Source of the DNA: Quercus robur
Taxonomy: Eukaryota > Streptophyta > Magnoliopsida > Fagales > Fagaceae
Length of the DNA: 64,000 nucleotides
Assembly: GCF_932294415.1 (NCBI RefSeq)
Contig: NC_065535.1
Coordinates: forward strand, 26,128,782-26,192,781
Reading direction: 5' to 3'
In this document: piece by piece, positions 50,410-61,758 of the stretch
Position numbering within the stretch: position 1 is the first letter of the stretch
How the letters are laid out: each line of letters starts with the position of its first letter
Position numbers and translations under genes: made by a program
The notes under the pieces: generated by a model
What the model was told of the DNA's origin: nothing
The model's input: the letters and a program-made list of their open reading frames with translations, nothing else
The model's database searches: none

Positions 50410-51424
50410 GATAGGGGGTTAATCCTCCTACATATAAACCCTTCGGCCCCATCCCAATTCATAATCCTTCCGCCATACTCAGAATCTCCATCTCCAGTGC
50501 CATCCACCCTTAGAGCAATATGTTTGAGGCATGGGTGGGGATGAAAGATCTATACCCGCTTCAGAGGCACCGAATCCTTCCAAGACTTAAGGTGTTGCGG
50601 TCTGGACAGGGAAGACACAGACTCAAGATGATCTTTCGCTTTGATAAGGTAGGGATGGTATCTCTGCCTCTTTCAGTCAAAATCCGAAATAGGCACTGTT
50701 CGCATTAGATTCTTGGTGCGTTAGAAGTAAGGTTTTCCGTCATCAGCGCCGTTTGCTTTATTGCAGGCGTGGCTAACATGGAGGCTCATCAACTTCCGGC
50801 TCCCTGCACCTTTTCTTCAACGGTGCTAGCCTCAAGTTGGGCTCCCTACACCTTTTCTTCAACGGTGCTAGCCCCAAGTTGGGTTCTTTTGCTGCCTGAG
50901 TTATAGACATGTAAAAGTATTGAGGAATGGTCTCCTTAGACAACATTTTGGAACTGCAGCATCCCTCTTTTCTGCCTTGTATCTTTTCTTTTCACTTATG
51001 CAGTTAGTTTTTAGTATAAACTTATTCAAGTTCTTTCGTTGTACGTTGTACTATTTCTTTGTCCTAATAAAAGATGAATTTGTTTCCTTCTAAATACTTT
51101 TCTTTTCTGCGGCAATTACTTTGTGAATGGGTAAGCTACATGTGTATTTTTCTTTAATAATACTTAGGACAGGAAACCTTGTAACAAAAAGCTACTAATT
51201 TGAATCTATTGAAACTATCAAATATAATAATATCAATCAATAGCAGATTAAACTTATGAGGCTAACCGAGATAACAACTGAGTGTACTGTGACGCGTGTG
51301 AGGTAGTTGCCCGAGAATGAGAAACCCCAAATAAACCATTCGAGAAGGTTGCCGAATAGTGTGGAACTTGGGCCGTGTTTTCGATAACAGCTGGCCTCTA
51401 ATCCGAGGACCTAGGTATGATTGT

Positions 51425-52990
51425 ACCGGGTTGTCTAGAACTTGTATTCTTTCTTTTAGGTAGTTGGTTTCTCCATAGGCTTGAGTCCAAGGACCATGCA
51501 AGACCTTGGTTTTGTCCAAAACTTGTATTTTTTCTTTTAAGTAGTTGGTTTCCCCATAGGCTTGAGTCCGAGGACCATGCAAGACCTTGGTTCTGTCCAA
51601 AACTTGTAGTTTTTTCTTTTAAGTAGTTGGTTTCCCCATAGGCTTGAGTCCGAGGACCATGCAAGACCTTGGTTCTGTCCAAAACTTGTAGTTTTTCTTT
51701 GTAGTGGTTGGTTTCCCCATAGGCTTGAGTCCGAGGACCATGCAAGACCTTGGTTCTGTCCAAAACTTGTAGTTTTTCTTTGTAGTAGTTGGTTTCCCCA
51801 TAGGCTTGAGTCCGAGGACCATACAAGACCTTGGTTCTATCCAAAACTTGTATTTTTTCTTTTAAGTAGTTGGTTTCCCCATAGGCTTGAGTCCGAGGAT
51901 CATGCAAGGTCTTGGTTCTGTCCAAAACTTGTAGTTTTTCTTTGTAGTAGTTGGTTTCCCCATAGGCTTGAGTCCGAGGACCATACAAGGCCTTGGTTCT
52001 ATCCAAAACTTGTAGTTTTTCTTTTAAGTAGTTGGTTTCACCATAGGCTTGAGTCTGAGGATCATGCAAGGCCTTGGTTCTGTCCAAAACTTGTAGTTTT
52101 TCTTTGTAGTAGTTGGTTTCCCCATAGGCTTGAGTCCGAGGACCATACAAGGCCTTGGTTCTGTCCAAAACTTGTATTTTTTCTTTTAAGTAGTTGGTTT
52201 CCCATAGGCTTGAGTCCGAGGACCATGCAAGACCTTGGTTCTGTCCAAAACTTGTAGTTTTTTCTTTTAAGTAGTTGGTTTCCCCATAGGCTTGAGTCCG
52301 AGGACCATGCAAGACCTTGGTTCTGTCCAAAACTTGTAGTTTTTCTTTGTAGTAGTTGGTTTCCCCATAGGCTTGAGTCCGAGGACCATGCAAGGCCTTG
52401 GTTCTGTCCAAAACTTGTAGTTTTTCTTTGTAGTAGTTGGTTTCCCCATAGGCTTGAGTCCGAGGACCATACAAGACCTTGGTTCTGTCCAAAACTTGTA
52501 TTTTTTCTTTTAAGTAATTAGTTTCCCCATAGGCTTGAGTCCGAGGACCATGCAAGGCCTTGGTTCTATCCAAAACTTGTATTTTTTCTTTTAAGTAGTT
52601 GGTTTCCCCATAAGCTTGAGTCCGAGGACCATACAAGGCCTTGGTTCTGTCCAAAACTTGTATTTTTTTCTTTTAAGTAGTTGGTTTCCCCATAGGCTTA
52701 AGTCCGAGGACCTTACAAGACCTTGGTTCTGTCCAAAACTTGTATTTTTTCTTTTAAGTAGTTGGTTTCCCCATAGGCTTGAGTCCGAGGACCATGCAAG
52801 GCCTTGGTTCTGTCCAAAACTTGTATTTTTTTCTTTTAAGTAGTTGGTTTCCCCATAGGCTTGAGTCCGAGGACCATGCAAGGCCTTGGTTCTGTCCAAA
52901 ACTTGTAGTTTTTCTTTGTAGTAGTTGGTTTCCCCATAGGCTTGAGTCCGAGGACCATACAAGGCCTTGGTTCTGTCCAAAACTTGTATT
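51425..52990 (-). repeat. Array of nineteen 81-bp repeats, in-frame 27-codon period
   Basis: The unit on the + strand contains GTAGTTGGTTTCCCCATAGG, CTTGAGTCCGAGGACCATG and CCTTGGTTCTGTCCAAAACT. I count nineteen copies of the GGCTTGAGTCC core between 51478 and 52935, spaced 81 bases apart in most cases. On the minus strand, the sense strand of the element, 81 bases is exactly 27 codons with no stop (DRTKALHGPRTQAYGETNY, then LKEKIQVL), so long open frames result. Two unit types alternate (LKEKIQVL and YKEKLQVL). A few units of 80 or 82 bases shift the frame. Confidence 0.92.
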
Positions 52991-53947
52991 TATTTACTTA
53001 TTTATTTACTTTTCGAAGGTTAGCCCCTCGACCAAGGTGGGGAGAGTTAGCTTGATGTTGGAAGCCTCTAGAGCTGCCCGTGCCATCGGCACTGTAGGCG
53101 TAGCCCCTAACGGAAATTTATGTCTGAGCAACAACTGCATGTCGCTAGAAATGGAGGAACCTTTGCAGACCTCTGCTTGATAGGGGCTCGACTCCATCGC
53201 CACCTGCGCCAACGCGCAAGCCTTCCCACAGACGGCGCCAATTGTAGGGACACGATTTTTAACAACCCAAGAATGACATTGGGCTTGCATGTAAAAGGCC
53301 CGAACAATATAATTCATAGAGAGTGGGCTAAAAAGGTTGGACCTTGGTCGTTGGACGGCGGTTTAGTCGTGATTTTCATGGAAGCTCATACGAAGATAGG
53401 CTTGGCCAGAATAACTAGGCTTCACATCGGTGTAGCTCGGAGGGTTTGAGTCCTCGCACTGAGTCCGAGGAGCATCACATTCTTCCCATTCTTCTTTTTG
53501 TGGGATCTTTTTTCCTCCCCCCTTCTCTCCTAGCTCTCCTTCCCTTTTATACTAGTGTTTACTTCTCGTTTTTTCTGTCTACGTGTCAGTTTTGCCTTTT
53601 TGGGGTATTGACTCGTCCTATCAATTCATACATCAGAGTGGTTGGGGGTGGTTGGGAAAAGTTAAATAGCATGGTCTGGAATATGAGCTTGTCAGACGCA
53701 GGGCTCCACATTACGGTGTTGGCAGCTTTCTCTCTTGTACTGCTCTTGTATTGAGTTTGTCCTTTTCTTCAGGCGTTTTGTGAGGTGTAGAGCGTGAGAT
53801 CGTCCTCGGCCACATCATTGGGCCTTTGAGGGGCTTTCATCATACGTCCTCGGCAGTAGGGCTCCTCGGCTTGGGCTTTGGGCCCTTAATACAAAGTGGG
53901 CTGGGACCTCAGATTTCGGGCCCCACAATATCCTATAAAAAATTTTG

Positions 53948-54841
53948 CCAAATTGCAAATTATACCCTAAAGTTTGGGGGTGTTTAGATTTTATACCTTG
54001 AAATTTCAGAATTTGGATTTTACCACTTGAAACTCTATTCCATTTGCATTAGTAGCATTTCCGTCCATATTTTCCGTTAAGTGTCATATAAGGGCCTATT
54101 TGGTTTGTATTAAGGTTGTATTCATTTTTTATTTTCATTTTCTGTACTCATTTTCTATACTTAAATCTTGTACTTATTTTTTGTTCCCATCTATCTTTTT
54201 GTTTGGCATCATTTTCTACTTTGTCTTCCCCTTCACTTTTTTTTTCCTGACAACCACCAACAAATAGAGAGAGAGAGTGTGTTCTTTGATGTTACAAGTC
54301 AGTGATAGTGGGACCCACAGATTTGATTTTTTTACGAAAATGTCATTGTATTCATTTTCAAGAAAATGAAAACACTAAAAAGTTGTATTAAGTTTTTGCA
54401 TTCAAATCCTTTTTTTTTTTTTTTTTTGATATTAAAAATAAAACTGAATACAAATACAAAGCCAAACAAGTTTTTTAATAGTGGGTCCCACAAAAAATGA
54501 AAATGAATACAAAATACACACATTTTTTGCTCAAACCAAACAAGCCCTAAGCTTACCACGTGTATTTAGTTCATCTAATAAAATTATGTCACTTTATTTT
54601 TATTATGCCATGTCATTTTTAATTATTTAATTTTTTATAGACTAGAAAAATGATGTGATATTATTTTATTGGACAAACTAAACACATGTGACAAATTTAT
54701 GTGACACTTAACAAAAAATATGGACGGAAGGATTGCTGATGTAAATAGAATAGAACTTTAAAGGATAAAATCCAAATTTTGAAATTCTAGAGTATAAAAT
54801 CCAAATACTTTCAAATTGTACGGGTGTAGTTTGTAATTTGG
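53948..54841. mobile_element. Non-autonomous element with about 150-base inverted ends
   Basis: The left end CCAAATTGCAAATTATACCC and the right end, whose reverse complement is CCAAATTACAAACTACACCC, begin inverted repeats that can be followed for about 150 bases on each side (shared GTCCATATTTT, then GTTAAGTGTCA). Long terminal repeats suggest a Mutator-like MITE. No target duplication could be fixed. It is itself interrupted by a second element at 54092-54547 and begins about 15 bases after the 4.5 kb LTR element. Confidence 0.6.
54092..54547. mobile_element. Tourist-like (Harbinger) MITE nested in another element
   Basis: The ends are GGGCCTATTTGGTTTG and CAAACCAAACAAGCCC, near-perfect inverted repeats, flanked by TAA on both sides (54089-54091 and 54548-54550). 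A 3-bp TAA duplication and GGGCCTGTTTGG-type termini are hallmarks of Tourist-like MITEs. It is 456 bases long and has no coding frame. Confidence 0.65.
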
Positions 54842-54842
54842 A

Positions 54843-56096
54843 ATATATATATATATATATATATATGAGATAGGTTCGAGTTACACCTGGTATAACTCAA
54901 TTACACATTTTTCTAACCATTGATTTCAATTAGATCTAATGGCTAAAAAAAACTCTATTGTTCACATTAGCTTGTCTAATTAAGAATATATTTTCTCTCT
55001 CTTTCGTAATTAAATTCCAAACCATTTTTAGCTCAGTGAGAGAAAATTAATTTTCTTGGTTTTTTACTTTTTCAGTTTTTCTCTCTCACTCTCTTTCTCT
55101 TCACATTCTTCTCCAACTTACGGCTTCTCTCTTCCCTGATCTCCACAGCCAGCCAATACCCACATTTTTTTTGTTCTTTTGCGTAGTTTCCAATATTGGT
55201 TTTTAACATAAGAACTATTTCTAATGGTTTTCACTGTTATTTAATAGTGAGCTTTAATTCTTGTGATTACATGAGATTTTATTAGTTTTAGTCCTTTTCT
55301 ATTAATGCTCTGAGGGAGAGTTTTTTTTTTTTTTTGGCAGCAATTATAAGATCTACAAATAATTGATACAAAGGCAAAGTTAATTTGCTTCCCTTTAATT
55401 TCTTTGGGGATGTATTTTATATATGCACAGATTTACATGAGATCCAAATATGTAGGTTACGATTGTTTTGAAAGTTCGGATTACACAAGTGTATCAATTC
55501 CGTGAGATAATATTTGGCTTGGCCGTAGTTATATGAAGTTTGAATTGACTTGTAGTTTTCTTCAGTTTTAGATGTATTCTCACTTAAGAGAAACCAAATA
55601 AAAGGACTCTTTAGTGATAAAATTCAAGAAATATAGATAATTTTTTTTCTTGGATTACTAAATTGACATTTAGATCAGAACTATCTCACTTTATTGCCAA
55701 GGGATAAGACTCTCACGAGTCTAACCAGTAAAATATTTAAATTTTTGGCCTCAAATGGTTTTACATTGATATCTAAAACTAAATCATACTTCTAGATTTA
55801 ACAAACTAAATTCTACATACAGCTCCAATGAGTTGTGTGGGTCCGCGGAGGAGAAGGACGTGTGTGGTCTAGACTCAGAGAGAGAAGAAGAAGAAGAAGA
55901 TGGGAAAGGTGGAAGGAGTTAATGATTTTTTAAAGAGAATTATGACTTTTAATGCTCTAGATTATTTATTTTTAGAGGTTGATGACATGGCTGCTTGTGT
56001 GTTATTAACTATTAGATTTAATTGAAATTAATGGTTGAAAAAAATGTATAGCTCAGAGTTACATGTGTATCTTGAATCCATATATATATATATATA
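54843..56096. mobile_element. 1.2 kb inverted-repeat element in an (AT)n tract
   Basis: The core 54867-56079 is bounded by (AT)n runs. Its ends are inverted repeats of about 80-100 bases; AACCATTGATTTCAATTAGA at the left pairs with AACCATTAATTTCAATTAAA read from the right. Insertion into TA-rich DNA fits TA-targeting elements (Tc1/Mariner- or Mutator-like MITEs), but the flank is too simple to define a duplication. The interior holds a (GAA)n run at 55883-55900 and no recognisable protein. Confidence 0.5.
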
Positions 56097-56780
56097 CTAT
56101 TTGTTTATAAAAATATTGATCCGATAAAATTTCGACGCGTTTCAATCTCACATATCTCGAACTCATTTGATTACACTCAATCTTTCCATTTCTCTGTAGA
56201 TTCTAGAACATCACCGACAAGATTCAAACGTTAATTAAAAGCTTTTGGTATACACTTTTTTTTGGCTAAAAGCTTTTGGTATACACTTAAAACTTAAAAA
56301 AAAGTACAGTTGTTAAAATTAGTTCAGAAATCATTGTCCAAATCTAACTGAGAAACTAAGCAAGGAAGCTGGTATTACAAGCAAAGGCAGTATTTAACTA
56401 AATTGACCAAAACCACCTTCAAACTTCATCCACACTCCTCTTTGTACTTTGCTCATCCAGATGCAAGTTTTTTCCTTAGTTCCCCAGTTGCTGAAACAGT
56501 AAGATTACTGCTTTACTTTTTGAGCTTTATGGGTCTTCAACTTCACAATCTTTGGTCTTGATTTGATTTTATTCTGGTTAAAGTTGTCGTTCTGTGTTCT
56601 GCTGAAGTGTGTCCCTTTCTATGTTTCAAGTGCTTAAATCTTTGGTCTTGATTTGATCTTGTTATGGTTAAGTTGGCACTTAAATGTCTGTTTCACTTTT
56701 AAAGTTTTATCTGTGTGGGTATTTTCAGTTAACATGGATGGATTTTTAATGTGGGATTACTTCATTTTTCTGATCGGTTT

Positions 56781-59700
56781 ATGATTAAATCTGTGAGTAG
56801 TTTGTGGGGTGTTCAAAAGATGGAGATAGTGAGTAAGTTCAACTGGGACACATTTGGCCATTTCAGGCATTTCTACCTAAGGGGTTTCAGTTTTGGTGAT
56901 AGAATGATAAAGGGTCCTTGTCAAATTTGGATCTTTGTATCCTTCAATACACTTTTTGCAACTGGCTCATTGATATTCTTCCTTTCAGCCATGTTATTTG
57001 GATATATGTATTTGTTTCCCACTTATAGCCCAGTCATCAATAGTTATGGGATTTCTGAGTCCATTGTTTCTAATGGCACATGCAATGTTTTAAATGGAAG
57101 TTGGATCCAAGATGAAAGTTACCCTCTATATGATGCCTCAAGATGTCCATTTGCAGAACATGGATTTAATTGCTTGGCGAATGGGCGGAAAGATAAAGGT
57201 TATGCAAAGTGGAGGTGGAAGCCAAAGAATTGTGATATTCAAAGATTCAATGCGCGAGCAATTCTTGAAAAGCTTCGTGGAAAACGAGTGGTTTTTGTGG
57301 GTGATTCATTGAGTAGAACACAATGGGAGTCATTGATATGTATGCTTATGACAGGGGTAGAGGATAAGAGGGATGTATATGAAGTCAATGGCCAAAAGAT
57401 CACTAAACGGATTAGGTTTTTAAGTGTAAGATTCAGTTCATTCAATTTAAATATTGACTTTTATCGATCGGTGTTCCTGGTACAGCCTGGTCCTGTGCCA
57501 AGGCATGCACCAAAGAGGGTGAAGACAACACTAAGACTCGATAAGATGGACAGTATCAGCAAAGAGTGGATTGATTCTGATGTTCTCATATTTAATTCAG
57601 GACACTGGTGGACAAGGACCAAGCTTTTTCAAATGTAAGTTACCTAATATCCTCAGCATCGATGGCATTAAATCTTACTAAAAGAACGTATTTCAATTAT
57701 GATTTTTGTAAGCATTCTGATGCCAGCAACCTCTTAAGCCTTTTATATATGTGCATATGTGCATTCTACAATAATATGATACATTGACCTTTCATTTCTG
57801 TCTTAATTTAATTAATTTCAGTTACTAGTGATTTTTCATGTATCTTGCTTCATCCATAATTGATTTCAAATTCATGTAACAGCATAACATAAAGCCTGTT
57901 GTGCATTTTCATCATAATGAACTCATCTTAGAATCTTAGAGCCTTTCGTGGGTAAAAACCTTGGTAGTCAGGTGTCCAGGAAGGCTTCAAGTTGGGCTGG
58001 CAGTTCTACTTTGGGATTTTCTTACATAGAGAGAATATCTCAAAATTTTCTTGTACAATTTAAGTAACCAATACCTAAAGCTTAAAGAGTCTTGTTGAGA
58101 ATTATTGATGCTAGATGAGTCTGTTACGCCAATAAAAAAAACTCAATTGTAATTCCAATTTAGGCCATTCTCTGAATGTCTAGTACTTAGCTGCCATTGT
58201 AAGGAACTTCTGTTTAATGAACTGGATGGTTGGAGTAAAGGCCTGAGAGCATCAATCCAAAGTTCCAAACATGTATCATTGTTATAACATTGAAAAGGAT
58301 GGATCTTTGAAAAGCATCCATTTAGCATTACCCCAACTGATTATCATTATTGTCAATGACCAAGAAGCCAGTTATTCATTTGTAATTGGTTACTTTTTGC
58401 ATCTTGGCGGTCAAGGATAGAGGTGCTAGAATGTATTTGTAGCCTCTTTGGTCGTTGGGTCTTTAGACTGCACTTTTTCTTGGCATATAAAATCACTATT
58501 CATAACATATTTTTAAGTGTTACATGAACATGGTCACTTATTATTCAGTTTTGGTGGCTATTTCAGTATATTTTTGTTTGTTATTAATTTTTGGGCTATT
58601 CTGTGTATAGGTGCTCACATGCACAGAGAGGCTGGGGCTTGGGTTTAGGGCTATAAGAAGAAATAGTTCTTAAAATTTCATAGGAAAGGGGAATCATAAT
58701 CTTGTAGATAGAGACATTCTTCATTGTAGAGGTAGGCACAATATTAAACCCAATAATATATTCGCACTTAACTTCACTATATCTCAAAGTAGGAATGATT
58801 TTAGTAGAGCATTTTTAGAAGGAGATAAGATATATCTGACTTGGATTCAGCATGCATAATACGAGGTCAGTCATTTATTATTTTAGAAAAGACCTGTGAC
58901 TCCAATCTTAGTGCTCCCCTAAATTGAACTACCCTTGAGCAATTCTCCCCATCCCCTCCCTTATTTTTACCCAGTCTAATACAGGTATTCATTTTGTTCA
59001 GTTAAAATATGCTTGAGAAAGGGTCTTTGCTTCTGCATTACCTTCCTTTCCATAGCTGAACAAATTATTTGAATGATTTTTCTTTATAAACATATTATTA
59101 GATCTCCATCAAACTTTTCATGAATTTGTCATATAAAGCTTTCAGCTCAATCTTTTGTAATTAAGTTTGTTCTTTTCATAAATGCATATAATATGTAGAA
59201 TGCTTCTAACATGTTTCCAGACAGGGGCTGGTATTTTCAGGTTGGTAATTCACTGAAGCTTGGAATGCCACTGACTACGGCCTTTGGCAAAGCATTAGAC
59301 ACTTGGGCATCTTGGGTTGAGACTATGGTCAACAGCAATAGAACCAGTGTATTCTTCCGGACTTTTGAATCTTCCCATTGGAGGTGTGTTGCATAGTTGG
59401 TCACTGTATTTGCTGCCAATTTTATGTTAATAACTTTTTTGTTTTTTGGGGGCCAACATGTTAATAGCCTTTTTGAGGTTGGCATAGAAAGTGAATTTTC
59501 AGTCATATCTATATTCCATGAATCTATAACCTTTCACCTAGTTTGCTTGTCTTTAGCACAAAATGATTGTTTGATTGTTAGGATGTGATTGTTACTTAGG
59601 AATTTGGGATAGAAATTATTAATATCCGAGGATTTGTGAAAATTTGATAGTTCGTTTGGCAGAATTTTTGAGAATTTCTATTTAAATGAACATCTCCATT

Positions 59701-61758
59701 CCCATCAAGAATGAGAATTCTAATTCTCACCTTTTAGGTAGGAAATTTCAGTTCTCATATAGCTTATATTTGTGAGAATTACTAATTTGATCCTTTAATC
59801 CAACTTTTCACTTTTTCTTTCTTAAAACTAGCTACATAGAGCTCATTTTAGAACAAAAATAGATAATTTCACCCAAATAAGATGTTTATTAATGTTCAGG
59901 GGTAATTTTATCATTTTAAAAAATTATCCATAATGGTCAAATTATTGATTTTTTAGTATTAAAATAATATTTATAAGATTAATCACTAAAATTTATGTTT
60001 TTAAATATAGTGTTTTCTATAATATGATATAAATTCAAATTTTAAGTATATCCAAATAATATAAATGTTAACTCTTAGGAATTTAAAATCTTATGAGATT
60101 AAACTAAGAATTTGTAACTCTCAAGATTTGAATTTCTTAGCTACCGAACTGGCCCTTATTGTTCTTGGGACTCAACACAAGCACGCTGAAATTTTAGAAC
60201 AGGTTTCTCAAACCTATTAACCCTAAATAACCTCCTTTTCATGGTAACCTGTTACTTTCTACCATGTTTATATTGGAACCCAGAAAGCTTACATGAAACA
60301 CGAGACGGTGAGATATATATCTGGACCTGCAGAGGTGATGGTCGTGTTAGTTTTGTGAAGCAACTTGTTACTCCCTTTCTAGAACTAGAGGAGGGAAATT
60401 CTATGTTTCAACCAAATATGGCTGGAAGGAATGAATTTCTTGTGGCATGGCAGAGGAAGTTTCTTCTTTCTGGATACCACAGTCTTGACACTTGAAGGAC
60501 AACAACAACAAAGCAGCCGTAGTTTCAAATTTTTTGGGGTCGGGTATGGATCTTCAACAAGATTACTACTTCCTTAGTTGACATGTCCTTTTTAACTATT
60601 TCTACTAGTGTTGTTTTTGGTCTTCCTCTACATTTTTTCGTTCCCTCAACTTGAATCATTTCATTCTTTCTTACTGGTGCATTAATTGCTCTCCACTGCA
60701 CATTACCAAACTATCTCAAGCGACTTTTCCTTTTCTTTTCATCAATAGGGCTACCCCTATCTTGAAGGAGGCTCTCCGTAAAAAAAAAAAGGTGCAAGAT
60801 CTTGTACTAAAGTAATCCTCAGCCTGTGGCAACAATTACGATAAGGATCAATGCATTTATAATTCCACATTCACATGCACATACATATAGATATATCGAT
60901 AGTACATCCATAAATATATGTATATATATATGCATCCTAGCCAAATATAGAGCGCGTGCGCGCACACAGATATAATGGGGCTAGTGTGAAATGAAAGGAA
61001 ATTTCTTTTCTGGTTGAGGGTAGATAGCTATTCAACAGTTTGGAACCTCTGCTGTATGTTGTGATTTATCTTAATGTTCTGTAAAAGTAACTCTTGATGA
61101 TGCTTCTGTGGTATCCTGAATCATATAACCCAAAATATTTTATCAAAGATCCCCAGGGAACTAGTTATGCATGGCTTTCTTTTTTGATAAGTAACTAGTT
61201 ATTCATAGCTTTCTTATTGATTTAATAATATAGTTTCCCATGAATGTACCACTAGTCATACTTCTGTGGTGTTCTATAGAATTGAAATGTTTATCACAGA
61301 TTCTCTGAACGTGTGTTGTCTAGCTTTACTATGATGCTGTTTCTCCTCCTAAAACCATTAGTTTCTAATGCCCATTGATGTATGTGATGTAGCCCAGGTT
61401 AACCTGCTAATAAGCCTATGCAAAAACTTTGACTGATAAACAGATTCTTGTGTGTGTCAGTGGTAAAAACCGGAATTCTTGCAAAGTGCCTAAACTACCT
61501 TCATCAAGATCTCATGGAAGGGACCGAAGCCCAATTTCAGATGTCATAATCAAGGTTGTGAAGAAAATGACAGTTCCTGTAACAGTTCTTCATGTTACTC
61601 CAATGGATGCATACCGGAGTGATGCACACGTGGGTACTTGGAGTGATAATCCATCTGTGCCTGATTGTAGCCATTGGTGTCTGCCTGGGGTACCTGATAC
61701 ATGGAATGAAATTCTCTTATTACACTTGCTGTCGAAAAATGGGGTTCCCCTCCAATGA
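56781..61758 (+). CDS. TBL8-11-type PC-esterase (DUF231), copy B
   Basis: Tandem paralogue of the gene at 43285-44976 and a predicted Golgi polysaccharide O-acetyltransferase. Arabidopsis TBL10 of this clade has been tied to rhamnogalacturonan-I acetylation; the substrate here is unknown. Exons are 56781-57634, 59225-59383 and 61461-61758, GT-AG and in frame, 436 aa. A cytosolic tail precedes a membrane anchor at about residues 52-78 (FATGSLIFFLSAMLFGYMYLF). The GDS motif has Ser176 and DCSHWCLPGVPDTW has Asp406 and His409. Exon 2 keeps MGWYFQVGNSLKLGMP. Introns are 1590 and 2077 bases, against 232 and 290 in copy A; intron 2 holds a retroelement tail and an unassigned frame. The start is uncertain: in-frame ATGs at 56781, 56820 and 56904 are all possible, the last matching the start of copy A. 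This copy looks the more complete of the two. Confidence 0.88.
60241..60495 (+). other. Unassigned 84-codon open frame in TBL copy B intron 2
   Basis: It encodes a non-repetitive, normally composed peptide with segments such as ESLHETRDGEIYIWTCRGD and FVKQLVTPFLELEEGNSMF, ending GYHSLDT. The region after about 60283 follows a CCCAG acceptor-like site. I do not recognise a family. It could be a captured exon or the edge of the retroelement that starts at 60499. It is not needed for the TBL frame and probably does not belong to that gene. Confidence 0.3.
60499..60775 (-). mobile_element. RTE-type LINE 3' end, truncated
   Basis: On the minus strand it encodes the tail of an RTE-type reverse transcriptase (RLRWFGNVQWRAINAPV, then CRGRPKTTLVEIVKKDM). 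It ends at the characteristic GACAACAACAACAAAGC simple repeat, seen at 60499-60515 on the + strand. Only the last 280 bases are present, with lesions, so it is dead. It sits antisense in intron 2 of TBL copy B. Confidence 0.7.

Larger units (their letters stand above)
49379..53927 (-). mobile_element. Non-autonomous gypsy-like LTR retrotransposon, 4.5 kb
   Basis: LTRs of 684-685 bases (49379-50062 and 53243-53927) are bounded by ATATC on both sides (49374-49378 and 53928-53932). The primer binding site TGGCGCCGTCTGTGGGAA lies at 53223-53240 on the minus strand, which sets the orientation: the right LTR is the 5' LTR. Between the LTRs I find no gag, protease, reverse transcriptase or integrase. 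The interior is instead a tandem repeat array (51425-52990), a short gag-leader-like part near 53000-53240, and about 1.3 kb next to the 3' LTR with no recognised protein. It depends on another element for movement. The LTRs differ at about 23 of 685 sites (about 3.4%), so it looks slightly younger than the 8.2 kb element. Confidence 0.85.

Noticed and set aside
51398-52654. A 418-codon minus-strand open frame that could be called a host repeat protein
   Set aside because: It lies wholly inside the tandem array of an LTR element with a primer site and target duplications, so it is part of that element and not a separate host gene.
51425-52990. Regular 81-bp repeats resembling a CRISPR array
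   Set aside because: The units are contiguous with no unique spacers, the setting is a plant nuclear genome, and the repeats lie inside a retrotransposon.
59590-60160. Possible inverted-repeat element in TBL copy B intron 2
   Set aside because: The apparent inverse match between the GTTCGTTTGGCAGAAT end and the far end is weak, and flanking duplications are absent.
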